Below are positions 1-8,215 of a stretch of 64,000 nucleotides of DNA, piece after piece. The position numbers and the translations under genes were made by a program. Position 1 is the stretch's first letter. Each line of letters begins with the position of its first letter. Source of the stretch: Hyphomicrobium sp. CS1GBMeth3 (lineage in GTDB: Bacteria > Pseudomonadota > Alphaproteobacteria > Rhizobiales > Hyphomicrobiaceae); NCBI RefSeq assembly GCF_900117455.1, contig NZ_FPHO01000003.1:1950501-2014500 (forward strand). Reading direction: 5' to 3'. The notes under the pieces were generated by a model. That model saw only the letters and a program-made list of their open reading frames with translations. It was not told the DNA's origin and did not search any database.

Positions 1-297
1 ATTTACTATCGCGATCCCAACTGGTTCGCGCGCGCAGGAGTGCTCCACGCCTTCGATCAGGATCAGTTTGGAGAGGAAGAGATCGCAACACCGGGTTACA
101 CGCTGGTCTCAGCAGAGCTGAGCTATACGTTCCAGGCTGAGACCATCAATGGCGTGGCGCCCGTGGCGACCATCGGCCTCAAGGGCGAGAACCTGGCAGA
201 CGACGAGGTCCTGAACCACGCCTCGTTCAAGCGCCGCGAGGACGTGCTTCTCCCGGGGGCGAGCGTGCGCCTGTTCGGCTCGATCTCGCTCAACTGA
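1..297 (+). CDS. TonB-dependent receptor, C-terminal fragment
   Basis: The reading frame is open from base 1 and stops at 295-297, so only the last 98 residues of an outer-membrane beta-barrel receptor are present. The visible part has alternating beta-strand sequence and the family's C-terminal pattern: a GENLADDEVLNHASF segment (compare GxNLxDxxYxNHxS), then an LPGASVRLFGSISLN end. Such receptors import ferric chelates, cobalamin or other ligands using TonB energy. The substrate cannot be told from this fragment, because the plug domain and TonB box lie outside the window. A large palindrome at 346-377 follows and probably ends transcription. Confidence 0.8.
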   Translation: MYYRDPNWFARAGVLHAFDQDQFGEEEIATPGYTLVSAELSYTFQAETINGVAPVATIGLKGENLADDEVLNHASFKRREDVLLPGASVRLFGSISLN

Positions 298-345
298 CAA
301 CGTGGACTGCGCGGCGCCTCGACCCCCTTCCCCGCTGCGCGCGTT

Positions 346-377
346 GCCGACCTCTCCCCGTCCGGGGGGAGGTCGGC
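346..377. repeat. Large palindrome between convergent genes (REP-like, possible terminator)
   Basis: The arms GCCGACCTCTCCCC (346-359) and GGGGGGAGGTCGGC (364-377) form a 14-bp stem with one G.T pair and a GTCC loop. It lies between the receptor and prs, which converge. There is no long T-run. This kind of CCTCTCCCC palindrome is often repeated between genes in alphaproteobacteria, so it may be a REP-type element that also stops transcription. No second copy was noticed in this window. Confidence 0.6.
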
Positions 378-447
378 GCATTTATGCGCCGGCATGAAGC
401 GCTCTGATGAGGGCGCCCTGCAGGTTCGAAGGAGAAAAGGCAAAGCC

Positions 448-1425
448 TCAGTAGAACAGGCTGGAGACGCTTTCCTCGCGCGAGGTGCGCAGAATCGCTT
501 CGCCGAGCAGGGGCGCGATGGAAATTACACGGATGTTGCGCGCGGCCTGAACGGCCGCGGTCGGCAGGATCGAGTCTGTGATGACGAGATGCTTGAGGCG
601 TGAGTTCTGAATGCGTGACACGGCACCGCCCGAGAGCACGCCATGCGTCACGTAGCACATCACCTCGGTGGCACCCTTCTCGAGCAGCGCGTCGGCAGCG
701 TTCACGATCGTGCCGCCGCTATCGACGATGTCATCGATCAGAACGCAGCGCTTGCCGTCCACGTCGCCGATGACATTCATGACCTCGGATTCGCCGGGCC
801 GCTCGCGCCGCTTGTCGCAGATGGCGATCGGCACGTCGATGCGCTTGGCAAGGGCGCGCGCGCGCACCACGCCGCCGACGTCCGGCGACACGACGACGAG
901 GTTCTCGGTGCCGTAGCGCTCCTCGATGTCGCGCACCATGACGGGCGCCGCGAACAGGTTGTCGGTCGGGATGTCGAAGAAGCCCTGGATCTGCCCTGCG
1001 TGCAGATCGACGGTCAGCACGCGGTTGGCGCCGGCCCGCTCGATGAGATTGGCGACGAGCTTCGCCGAGATCGGCGTGCGCGGGCCGGGTTTACGATCCT
1101 GGCGCGCATAGCCGTAATAGGGAATGACCGCCGTAATGCGCCGCGCCGACGAGCGCTTCAGCGCGTCGATCAGGATCAGCAGCTCCATCAGGTTGTCGTT
1201 TGCGGGGAAGGAGGTCGACTGGATCACGAACGCGTCTTGGCCGCGCACGTTCTCCTGGATCTCGACGAACACTTCCATGTCCGCGAAACGCTTCACCTGG
1301 GATTTGGCCAGCGGGATCTTCTGATACTTTGCAATGGCTTCCGCCAGCGGCCGGTTACTGTTTCCGGCAACGATCTTCATGGTCTGGCCGTCCCTGCCAC
1401 TCTCACCGCGCACATCGAATGGCAT
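448..1425 (-). CDS. prs: Ribose-phosphate pyrophosphokinase
   Basis: Makes PRPP from ribose 5-phosphate and ATP for purine, pyrimidine, histidine and NAD synthesis. The 325-residue protein has the family's N-terminal block ([16 protein letters not shown] from residue 16), the flexible-loop region around [15 protein letters not shown], and the PRPP-binding loop [13 protein letters not shown]. Family members usually start at Met16 (base 1380). However, the Met at 1425 has a GAGGAG ribosome-binding site five bases upstream, so the longer form with 15 extra residues is used here. The upstream minus-strand gene (lipoprotein) is separated by 141 bases containing a hairpin at 1471-1499. Confidence 0.95.
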   Translation of the reverse strand: MPFDVRGESGRDGQTMKIVAGNSNRPLAEAIAKYQKIPLAKSQVKRFADMEVFVEIQENVRGQDAFVIQSTSFPANDNLMELLILIDALKRSSARRITAVIPYYGYARQDRKPGPRTPISAKLVANLIERAGANRVLTVDLHAGQIQGFFDIPTDNLFAAPVMVRDIEERYGTENLVVVSPDVGGVVRARALAKRIDVPIAICDKRRERPGESEVMNVIGDVDGKRCVLIDDIVDSGGTIVNAADALLEKGATEVMCYVTHGVLSGGAVSRIQNSRLKHLVITDSILPTAAVQAARNIRVISIAPLLGEAILRTSREESVSSLFY

Positions 1426-1470
1426 GAACGCTCCTCATGCGACACTTCGATGACGCGCCTAATAACGTGC

Positions 1471-1499
1471 GGGCCCGGGTGTGTAAACCACCCGAGCCC
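1471..1499 (-). terminator. Hairpin between lipoprotein gene and prs
   Basis: GGGCCCGGGTG (1471-1481) and CACCCGAGCCC (1489-1499) form an 11-bp stem with one mismatch and a 7-base loop. It lies after the stop of the lipoprotein gene and before prs on the same strand, so it could end the first transcript. No T-run follows, so it could also be a leader structure of prs. Confidence 0.4.
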
Positions 1500-1566
1500 G
1501 GCATGTTTAGCAGACTTTGTTTCGGTGTGGCCGCGGCCCATCAGAACGGCCGGCCCGGCCATAGGA

Positions 1567-2595
1567 TCAATTGACCTTCGGCAGGAGCTTAACGATGCCC
1601 TGTGCCGCTGCCGAGGCAGCCGCATCGGCAGTCTTGCCCCAGGAGCCGTCCAGCGAGCCCTGCGGGATCTCGTTCTTCTGCGAGACGGTGCCGAGCTTCT
1701 TGCCCTGCGGATCCTTGACGTCCCAGTCGATCTGGATCGGCTGCTTGCCGTTCTGACCCTGACCGACGACGACCTTGCCCTCAACCTTGTAGGTCTGCGC
1801 AGAGGGGGCATCCGTGAGCGACACGCCGCTGCGGCTGAGCTCCCGCTGGATGGCGCTGGTCAGCGCCACGCTGCCGTCGCCCGGGGCGCCGACGACGCTC
1901 GGGACCATGGCAGTAACCTTGCCCTCTCGGCCGATGCTGCCGGTGGTGGTGGCGGTTGCCGTCGGCTGAGCCGATACGGCGGCGGTCTGCGTGTAGCTGG
2001 TCGGGGCGGCGCCTGCCGAGGTCGGCTGCGCCGCCGAGGCAACGGCCCCTCCACCCTGTGACGGCAGCCACGTCGCGAGCGAGCCCGCAGTCTTGGTAGA
2101 GATCGTGTCGATGACCTGCGGCGTGACCGACGCCCACGGATCTTTCGACTGCGTACCCGACAGCACCTCTTCGCCCGTGATGCGGTTCACGCGTTTGCCG
2201 GCTGGATCGGTGACGTCCCAGATATAGGAAACTTTCGTGCGGCCCTTCTCGCGTGCCGACACGATGTAGCCGCGCAGCGTGTACTCGGCCTTCGCGTTGG
2301 GGTCCTTGGCCACGGGGATCCGCTGCGCCTCGATGGTGCTGGCGAGCTTGGCCTCGAGCTGCTTGGCGACGTTATCGGGCGCGCCGATGATGGGCGCGAC
2401 GGCGATCCTGGCGCCCTGCGAGGCTGTCGCGGGGGGCTGTCCGGTTATCGAGAGCGACTCGGGCTCAGAGCTGTTCGCGAAAAGGCTGGCACCCGTCTCG
2501 CACCCGCCGAGTCCAAGCCCGGTGAAAGCTGCGACAACTGCGAACACGACTGACTTGTTTCCACGCCATGCCGCAGCAGCATCAATGGTCGTCAC
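1567..2595 (-). CDS. Outer-membrane-type lipoprotein with a duplicated domain
   Basis: A 342-residue protein of unknown function. The start is a GTG with GGGGGA upstream. Residues 14-31 are a hydrophobic signal ending in the lipobox LGGC, so Cys32 should be lipidated after Lgt and signal peptidase II action. Two related domains follow: one around residues 95-195 (KAEYTLRGYI...SYIWDVTDPAGKRV) and one near the C-terminus (QTYKVEGKVV...IDWDVKDPQGKKL), joined by a Ser/Thr/Ala-rich linker. Both contain a W-D-V-x-D-P-x-G-K core, indicating an internal duplication. It faces prs on the same strand but a hairpin separates them. Similar proteins are common as hypotheticals in Hyphomicrobiales; no function is claimed. 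Confidence 0.8.
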   Translation of the reverse strand: MTTIDAAAAWRGNKSVVFAVVAAFTGLGLGGCETGASLFANSSEPESLSITGQPPATASQGARIAVAPIIGAPDNVAKQLEAKLASTIEAQRIPVAKDPNAKAEYTLRGYIVSAREKGRTKVSYIWDVTDPAGKRVNRITGEEVLSGTQSKDPWASVTPQVIDTISTKTAGSLATWLPSQGGGAVASAAQPTSAGAAPTSYTQTAAVSAQPTATATTTGSIGREGKVTAMVPSVVGAPGDGSVALTSAIQRELSRSGVSLTDAPSAQTYKVEGKVVVGQGQNGKQPIQIDWDVKDPQGKKLGTVSQKNEIPQGSLDGSWGKTADAAASAAAQGIVKLLPKVN

Positions 2596-2683
2596 GATGA
2601 CGTCCCCCTATGACTGATCCGCTGTTCTCCGGCGGCCGGCGTACAAACTTTGCGGCCATCCCTCTGCGTAACGCTGCCGGTAC

Positions 2684-2707
2684 CCTCTGGATTCGTGTAC
2701 CCAGAGG
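2684..2707. repeat. Perfect inverted repeat downstream of pgeF
   Basis: CCTCTGG (2684-2690) and CCAGAGG (2701-2707) are perfect 7-base arms around a 10-base loop, about 90 bases past the pgeF stop and 90 bases upstream of the lipoprotein start, both on the minus strand. It could be a weak terminator or an operator; nothing decides between them. Confidence 0.3.
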
Positions 2708-2797
2708 CCCGGCCAGCGTCCAGCCGGAATCGAGATCAAAGCGGCGACGTGGCTAATTCTATCCGCAACATCCACAACGCAGCTGTGGATTTTGCAG

Positions 2798-3571
2798 TTA
2801 GGTCACAACAATGGCGGAGATTTGGCGCCCGTAATCGGGCTCTTTTCGGTGCGTAGTGCGCCGAAAACTGAAGAACATCGATTCGTTCTCGTAAGTGCAG
2901 GGTGATTGCCGTTCGGAATGCTTGAGACCAAGCCGGCCGAGGCGATCCATGACGAAGCCCGGCAGGTCGAAATGGGGCGTCGCGCGCCCTTTCGGTATGG
3001 TAAAGAAGCGCGCGTTGTCGGCGCTAGCAGCCTCGAAAGCGGTGACGAATTCCGGCCCTACCTCGTAGGACTTGGGCCCGATGGCTGGCCCGAGCGCGGC
3101 AAAGATGCGCTGCCTGTCTGCCCCCAGCTCCTCCATGGCGGCGACCGTTGCTTCGAGCACGCCCCCGAGCGCACCGCGCCACCCGGCATGCGCCGCGCCG
3201 ACCACGCCCGCCTCGGGATCTGCGAACAGCACCGGGGCGCAGTCCGCCGTCAGCACGCCGATGGCGAGGCCGCGCGCGCGTGTGACGAGGGCGTCGCCCT
3301 TCGGCAGCTCGTCCCGTGCCGTGAGCCGATCCACGGTCAGCGCCGTCGCGCTGTGGATTTGGTAAACCGTCTGCACGTCGTCGGAGAAGCTGCCGAGGTG
3401 CTGCGCGACTAGCGACCGGTTCTCGATCACAGACACGGCGTCGTCCTTTGATCCCGGCCCGCAGTTGAGGCTGGCGTAGAGCCCGCGCGAGACGCCGCCC
3501 TGGCGCGTGAAGAAGCCGTGACGGATGCCGGGCAGAATAGAGAGGCTATCGGCTTGCAAGGGGCTCAGCAT
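2798..3571 (-). CDS. pgeF: Peptidoglycan editing factor PgeF (YfiH/laccase-domain family)
   Basis: A 257-residue cytoplasmic protein. The Escherichia coli homologue YfiH hydrolyses aberrant peptidoglycan precursors carrying L-Ser in place of L-Ala; older databases call the family multicopper polyphenol oxidase. The metal-site residues are visible: His73 (QIHS), Cys111 (TADCAPV) and His128 (AHAGWRG). Length is normal. It lies 81 bases behind the MidA-type methyltransferase and probably belongs to the lgt-midA-pgeF transcript, a gene order often seen in alphaproteobacteria. Confidence 0.9.
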   Translation of the reverse strand: MLSPLQADSLSILPGIRHGFFTRQGGVSRGLYASLNCGPGSKDDAVSVIENRSLVAQHLGSFSDDVQTVYQIHSATALTVDRLTARDELPKGDALVTRARGLAIGVLTADCAPVLFADPEAGVVGAAHAGWRGALGGVLEATVAAMEELGADRQRIFAALGPAIGPKSYEVGPEFVTAFEAASADNARFFTIPKGRATPHFDLPGFVMDRLGRLGLKHSERQSPCTYENESMFFSFRRTTHRKEPDYGRQISAIVVT

Positions 3572-3652
3572 GGATGTCTCTGCTCGGTCGGGATTGCGTT
3601 GGCTGGCATCTAAGTGGAGAGAGCCGTTATGGCAATGCGCTCATCACGCCGT

Positions 3653-4762
3653 TCACCGCTCCAAGCCGGGAAGCGTGGCCCCGCTTGGCGAGCGCACGCC
3701 GATCGCGAGAAAACGGGAGCCCATGCCAGTCGGCGCAATGAGGCGCAACACGCTGGCCTCGATCTCGGCCGCGCGCTCGGGATTAGCCGACATGAGGCGT
3801 GAGGCACGCTCGACGATGCCGAGGCGGCCTAGGAACTCCGCCTGCGGCACCGGCCCGTCCACGACGAGCCCCACGCCGCAGCAGGCGTCGGCGAACTGCT
3901 GGAAATCCACTTGCGCCGAGAGGTCCGTCTCGGCCGGTGCGTGAAAGGGCGAGACGTGGGATTGGCCGGCGACACCCTGTAGCGTATCGCCGAAGCCGGT
4001 CGCCGCATGTCCGTAATCGATGAACAGCGCTGCGAAGGGAGCGAGCGCCGCCCGCCGGGCAAGTACGTAAGCGACCGCGGCATGCGAAGCGCACGTTTCG
4101 AGAATATCGCCGTCGCGTGGCGCCCGATCGGTTGGGAGCGCGCTAGGTTCTGGGGCTCTTTCTGAACCAGGCTGGTAGCTGAACGCGCCTCTCTCCTCGT
4201 CTAGAGCGACCAGGCGTGTGTGCCAGGCGCCGGCAGAATAGATGAGCTGCGAAATGGGCAGCGCGTCGAGGAACTCGTTCGCGATCACCAGCGTCGGCCC
4301 CTCAGGCACGTGTTGGGCAGACCCCAGCACGTTGATGTCCTCGTGGAAAGTGAGCGGCACGCCCGCGTCCGCCAGCGTTTCGGCCTGCACCGCCCTCAGT
4401 GTCGCGTTGCTGTCGACGAGGTGCACGGCCAGCGCCGCGCGAAATCCCGGCACGACCCGCGCTGCTCTGAGCGCATCGCGCATCAGCGTGCCACGTCCCG
4501 GCCCCAACTCGACGAGGTTGAAGCGCGACGGCGACCCCATCTGCTCCCAGACAACCGCCGACCACAGCCCGATGATCTCGCCGAACACCTGGCTGATCTC
4601 GGGAGCCGTCACGAAGTCGCCTGCGGCGCCGATCGCCGCACGGCGCCGGTAATAACCATGCTCGGGATCGTAGAGGCAGGCCGCGACGTAATCCGCGACG
4701 GACATCGGGCCGTCGCAGCGGATGCGCGCCTTGAGCTTCGCGGCGAGCGCGGTCTCCGTCAT
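3653..4762 (-). CDS. SAM-dependent methyltransferase, MidA/NDUFAF7 family
   Basis: A 369-residue protein of the DUF185 family. The human member NDUFAF7 dimethylates an arginine of respiratory complex I subunit NDUFS2 and is needed for complex I assembly; the bacterial role is presumed similar. Visible family features are the N-terminal YLYDPEHGYY-like block (CLYDPEHGYY), AAGDFVTAPEISQVFGE, the SAM-binding LVELGPGRGTLMRD, and NEFLDALPISQ. The start ATG overlaps the lgt stop by four bases (ATGA), so translation is coupled to lgt. Full length. Confidence 0.9.
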   Translation of the reverse strand: MTETALAAKLKARIRCDGPMSVADYVAACLYDPEHGYYRRRAAIGAAGDFVTAPEISQVFGEIIGLWSAVVWEQMGSPSRFNLVELGPGRGTLMRDALRAARVVPGFRAALAVHLVDSNATLRAVQAETLADAGVPLTFHEDINVLGSAQHVPEGPTLVIANEFLDALPISQLIYSAGAWHTRLVALDEERGAFSYQPGSERAPEPSALPTDRAPRDGDILETCASHAAVAYVLARRAALAPFAALFIDYGHAATGFGDTLQGVAGQSHVSPFHAPAETDLSAQVDFQQFADACCGVGLVVDGPVPQAEFLGRLGIVERASRLMSANPERAAEIEASVLRLIAPTGMGSRFLAIGVRSPSGATLPGLER

Positions 4763-5610
4763 CGAACGGCCGGCGCCGCCTCACGCCGCGCGCGCCAGAT
4801 GAAGTAGAGGCCGAGCAGCAGCATGGGCAGCGAGTAGACCTGCCCCGCCGTGAACGGTCCGATGTTGAAGAAGTGAACCTCGTGCGGCTCGCGAAACACT
4901 TCCGAGAACGAGCGAGCCAGCGCATATCCGGTGAGGAACGTGCCCGTCACCAAGCCGGGCTGTTTGAGTGCGCCGAAGCTGTGCGTCATTACACGTAAGA
5001 TAATGAACAGGACGAGCCCTTCGAGTGCCGCCTCATAGAGCTGGCTCGGGTGGCGCGTCGCAGGCTCGACGTCGGGATACAGGGCCCGGGCGTAGGGGAA
5101 CACCATGGCCCACGGCACGTCTGAAACGCGGCCGAACAGCTCGCCGTTGATGAAGTTCGCGACGCGGCCGAAGAAGAGGCCGATCGGCAGCGACGCCGTG
5201 ACCAGGTCCCCCGTGCTAAGCACGCTGACGCCGTGGCGCCGCGCGAACAGCAGGATCGCGATCGCCGAGGCAAAGAACGCACCGTGGAAGCTCATGCCGC
5301 CCTTCCAGACGGCGAAGATCTCGAGCGGGTTGGCGAGGTAGCTGCTGGGTTCGTACAGCAGGATGTAGCCGAGGCGTCCGCCGAGCACCACGCCGAGCGT
5401 GATGTAGAGCAGGAGGTCATCCGTCTTCGCGACGTCGAACGGTGGCGTCTCGTTGCGCCAGAGCTTGGGAAGCCTGAGCAACCGGCGAATATAGATCCAG
5501 CCGAGAATGAGCCCCGCGAGGTACGCGAGCCCATACCACTTGACGGACAGAGGCCCGATCGAGAAGGCAACCGGGTCGAAGTCTGGGAACGGGATGGCGA
5601 GAAGGCTCAT
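4759..5610 (-). CDS. lgt: Prolipoprotein diacylglyceryl transferase
   Basis: Transfers diacylglycerol from phosphatidylglycerol to the lipobox cysteine of prolipoproteins, the first step of lipoprotein maturation, in the inner membrane. The 283-residue protein has about seven membrane segments and the Lgt signature GRVANFINGELFGR (residues near 145-158), plus the conserved RHPSQLYEA stretch near the C-terminal half. It heads the lgt-midA-pgeF group. The region upstream (5611-5849) is shared with the divergent UbiK-like gene. Probable clients in this window are BamE, the 1567-2595 lipoprotein and the 34409-35830 hydrolase. Confidence 0.95.
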   Translation of the reverse strand: MSLLAIPFPDFDPVAFSIGPLSVKWYGLAYLAGLILGWIYIRRLLRLPKLWRNETPPFDVAKTDDLLLYITLGVVLGGRLGYILLYEPSSYLANPLEIFAVWKGGMSFHGAFFASAIAILLFARRHGVSVLSTGDLVTASLPIGLFFGRVANFINGELFGRVSDVPWAMVFPYARALYPDVEPATRHPSQLYEAALEGLVLFIILRVMTHSFGALKQPGLVTGTFLTGYALARSFSEVFREPHEVHFFNIGPFTAGQVYSLPMLLLGLYFIWRARREAAPAVR

Positions 5611-5849
5611 GTCTCAGATCTGGTTGGAAGGGACCGGGCAGGCAGCCGCTTGGGCAGGACGCAGCCAATGTTACCTTTCGCCCCTCTTATGCTTCTAAGC
5701 GTTTGAAATTCGCCGCGGACGCTGCCGGGTATCGGGGTGGGAGTCAAGCGGCGGCGGCAGCGCGCTTGAACGCCAAGCTGCGAGCCACCATAGTCCGGTC
5801 AGATGACAAGGCGATCGCCGTTGGGCGACGCGAGCTTGAAGGAACGCTG

Positions 5850-6137
5850 ATGACACAGACGTCGAACCGCCTGCTGGACGAGGTCGCGAAGCTGATGACC
5901 GACGCGGCGGGTGCGGCGCAGGGATTGCGCCAGGAGGCCGAAGGGTTCATGCGGGCCCAGACCGAGCGCATGCTTCAGAACATGGATGTTGTGAAGCGCG
6001 AGGAGTTCGAGGCTGTCCGCACCATGGCCGAGAAAGCGCGCAGCGAGAACGAGCGGCTCGCCGGCCTGGTCGCGGCGCTTGAGGCGCGCGTTGCGGCCCT
6101 CGAAGGCGCTACTAAGCCGCCGCAGCCCGGTCTCTGA
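5850..6137 (+). CDS. UbiK/BMFP family accessory factor
   Basis: A 95-residue, mostly coiled-coil protein: MTQTSNRLLDEVAKLMTDAA at the N-terminus, then heptad-like KREEFEAVRTMAEKARSENERL and a Pro-rich end. The family includes UbiK, which helps the ubiquinone-biosynthesis complex with UbiJ, and Brucella BMFP with membrane-fusogenic activity. The frame is open further upstream, but this Met has GAAGGA six bases before it and matches the family N-terminus. It diverges from lgt. Confidence 0.85.
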   Translation: MTQTSNRLLDEVAKLMTDAAGAAQGLRQEAEGFMRAQTERMLQNMDVVKREEFEAVRTMAEKARSENERLAGLVAALEARVAALEGATKPPQPGL

Positions 6138-6440
6138 GCCGCCAAGACTGCTTCGTGCTCGCTTGTCGAGTGCAGCGCGCAGCAGTTTCCACATTCACGA
6201 AGCTTCCATTTCGTTTTTGATTTCGGAGCGATGCGCAAATGCTGCGCGCCGCCATATTGCTCGTGGACAAGAACGTCATCGCCTTGCGACTCGTGGCCTC
6301 GTCTGTTTTCGTCCCGCCACCGGTGAAGGAAACCAAGGACAAGTCGCGTTCTGCCCCAATCCCGTCATGGACCGCGCGTGCAGTCGGTGGCTAAAAGCGG
6401 GGGCCGGTAGCGAAGCGTCGCCGGTTTTCAAGGAGCCAGA
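6138..6440. other. Intergenic region, no gene seen
   Basis: These 303 bases between the UbiK-like gene and the YbjN gene hold no credible reading frame with a ribosome-binding site, no clear hairpin terminator and no convincing promoter pair. They presumably carry the YbjN promoter. Confidence 0.5.
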
Positions 6441-6938
6441 ATGGCATCGTCCGAAAAGGGCCACGAGCGCATCATTCATCCGATTGATCTCGTGGAGCAG
6501 CTTGCAGCCACCTACGACTGGGCGACCGATCGCATGGGCGATGATGAGCTCACGCTGGTCGTCGGCGGCAATTGGACCGACTATCACGTGTCGCTCAATT
6601 GGCGCGACGACCTCGAGGCGCTGCACCTCGCCTGCGCCTTCGACTTCCGCGTGCCTGAGACGCGCCTTCCCGAGATGTACCGCCTCATCGCTCAGATCAA
6701 TGAGCAACTCTGGCTCGGCCACTTCGACCTCTGGACCCAGGAAGGGCTGGTGATGTTCCGCCACGCACTTCTGCTCAACGGCGCCGTTGTGACGCCGGGC
6801 CAGTGCGAGGCGATCCTGAAGGCCGCGCTGGAGGCGTGTGAACGCTACTATCAGGCCTTCCAGTTCGTCGTCTGGGCGGGTAAGGAGAGCCGGGAGGCCC
6901 TGGTTTCGACGATGTTCCAGACCGAGGGCCAAGCCTGA
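6441..6938 (+). CDS. YbjN domain-containing protein
   Basis: A 165-residue cytoplasmic protein of the YbjN family, related in fold to type III secretion chaperones. The exact role is unknown; the Escherichia coli member affects motility and stress responses. Recognised from the family pattern: a DLVEQLAATYDW N-terminal helix, the ELTLVVGGNWTDYHVSLNWR strand pair, RLPEMYRLIAQINEQLWLGHF and the LLNGAVVTPGQCEAIL C-terminal half. It stands alone, 89 bases before proC, with a palindrome between them. Confidence 0.85.
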   Translation: MASSEKGHERIIHPIDLVEQLAATYDWATDRMGDDELTLVVGGNWTDYHVSLNWRDDLEALHLACAFDFRVPETRLPEMYRLIAQINEQLWLGHFDLWTQEGLVMFRHALLLNGAVVTPGQCEAILKAALEACERYYQAFQFVVWAGKESREALVSTMFQTEGQA

Positions 6939-6956
6939 GCCCGCGCCTTGATCTTC

Positions 6957-6973
6957 TCAGATTGAAAATCTGA
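6957..6973. promoter_or_regulatory. Short AT-rich palindrome upstream of proC
   Basis: TCAGATT (6957-6963), a GAA spacer, then AATCTGA (6967-6973): perfect 7-base arms, 55 bases before the proC start. It could be an operator or a small terminator for the YbjN gene; no T-run follows. Confidence 0.3.
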
Positions 6974-7027
6974 CGAACGGATCATTGTCTGAGATACCTC
7001 AGCGGGCTGTTAAACCGGTCAGGTATC

Positions 7028-7855
7028 GTGATGGCATTTTCGTTTGATGGACCGCTCCTTCTTGTAGGAGCGGGCAAGATGGGCGGCGCGCTGCTCGAAG
7101 GATTGATCGCGCGCGGCCTCGATCCGCGTCGCGTGCGCGTCCAGGATCCGACCCCGCCGGCGGAGATCGCGGCCCTTTTCTCGCGTCACGGAATTACCGC
7201 AGAGCCTCAGATCGCGGCGCTGTCCGAGCCGCCCGGCGTCATAATCGTCGCCGTCAAGCCGCAGGTCATGGATGCAGTCTTCCCGCCCGTCGCTGCGCTG
7301 GCCGGGCCGGGCACGCTGACGATCTCCATCGCGGCCGGCCGCACGCTTCAAAGCTTCGAAGCCCATCTCGCGCCCGGCGCGCCCGTCGTGCGTGCCATGC
7401 CCAACACGCCGGCTGCGATCGGGCGCGGCATCACCGTCTGCGCCCCCAACGCGCACGTCACGGAGGCGCATCGGCAACTCTGCGAGGCCCTGATGGCCGC
7501 CGTCGGTGACGTCGCCTGGGTCGCCAACGAGGAGCTGATGGACGCGGTGACGGCCGTCTCCGGCTCGGGCCCGGCCTACGTGTTTCTGCTTGCCGAGGCG
7601 CTGGAGAAAGCAGCCGTAAGCGCAGGCCTCGATCCGGCGCTCGCCCGCCGGCTCGCCCGCGCGACGGTCTCGGGCTCGGGCGAGCTGCTGGTGCGTTCCG
7701 AGCTGGACGCCGCCGTGTTGCGCCAGAACGTGACTTCGCCCGGCGGCACTACGGCGGCCGCCCTCGCGGTTCTGATGGCCGACGGCGGTCTGGAGGATCT
7801 GCTGACGAAGGCTGTGCTGGCAGGTGAGGGGCGCAGCCGCGAGCTGGCGAAATGA
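7028..7855 (+). CDS. proC: Pyrroline-5-carboxylate reductase
   Basis: Last step of proline synthesis: reduces 1-pyrroline-5-carboxylate to proline with NAD(P)H. The 275-residue protein has the N-terminal Rossmann loop LLLVGAGKMGGALLEGL (residues about 11-27), VKPQVMDAV, the AVSGSGPAYVFLLAEAL block and the signature NVTSPGGTTAAALAVL near residue 240. Full length. A GTG at 7028 and an ATG at 7031 are adjacent; the ATG lies seven bases after AGG and is more likely. The following 360-base gap is highly structured. Confidence 0.95.
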   Translation: MMAFSFDGPLLLVGAGKMGGALLEGLIARGLDPRRVRVQDPTPPAEIAALFSRHGITAEPQIAALSEPPGVIIVAVKPQVMDAVFPPVAALAGPGTLTISIAAGRTLQSFEAHLAPGAPVVRAMPNTPAAIGRGITVCAPNAHVTEAHRQLCEALMAAVGDVAWVANEELMDAVTAVSGSGPAYVFLLAEALEKAAVSAGLDPALARRLARATVSGSGELLVRSELDAAVLRQNVTSPGGTTAAALAVLMADGGLEDLLTKAVLAGEGRSRELAK

Positions 7856-7859
7856 TCAT

Positions 7860-8097
7860 GGCGTGTCAGATCGCACGCCCGCGGCCACGTGACCTCATTA
7901 CGAGACCCGAATGAGCCCGAAGGCTCCGGCGACCGGGTCTTCTGACCTCGGGGCGGTGGGGACCTTTCCAGGCAAGGAGGATAGCCCTTGAGGTCGCGCT
8001 GCAACCGCCCGTCGCGTCAGGGACCGGGGGCGAGTGGCGGCTCACCGATCCGGCCCCGAGGGTTTCGACGCCGCCGCAAGTGCAGCGTCACCCTCAC
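7860..8097 (-). ncRNA. Candidate structured non-coding RNA (strand uncertain)
   Basis: This 360-base gap (7856-8215) has no credible reading frame but several strong helices: GGCGTG/CACGCC at 7860-7879; AGACCCG/CGGGTCT at 7903-7940 enclosing GAGCC-CGAA-GGCTC; GACCTC at 7891-7896 or 7944-7949 competing for GAGGTC at 7990-7995; GGGGC/GCCCC at 8027-8057; and GAGGGT plus GACGC pairing with GCGTC plus ACCCTC at 8058-8095. On the minus strand, TTGCGT (8132-8127), 17 bases, then CATAAC (8109-8104) would start a transcript near 8097, just ahead of the last helix. No Rfam family was recognised and no T-run terminator is seen. It could be a riboswitch-like leader or only folded spacer. Confidence 0.35.
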
Positions 8098-8107
8098 GAC
8101 CTAGTTA

Positions 8108-8116
8108 TGCTATACT
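8108..8116 (+). promoter_or_regulatory. Extended -10 promoter-like element
   Basis: TGC TATACT at 8108-8116 is an extended -10 motif on the plus strand, with no good -35 at the right distance. Transcription from it would run only about 90 bases before meeting the convergent DUF4010 gene. It overlaps the minus-strand promoter candidate described for the structured RNA, so only one may be real. Confidence 0.25.
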
Positions 8117-8215
8117 GTAACAGTTGACGCAACGCGGCATTTTTCCCACTCACGGACTTGTGTAGCCGCGGCAGCGGCGACGCTAGACGCCGCTTAACGC
8201 ATTGAAACATAAAAA

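Noticed and set aside
643..2061. Open frame of 472 codons on the plus strand
   Set aside because: Antisense to prs and the lipoprotein gene; composition is Arg/His/Ala-rich shadow sequence with no family pattern.
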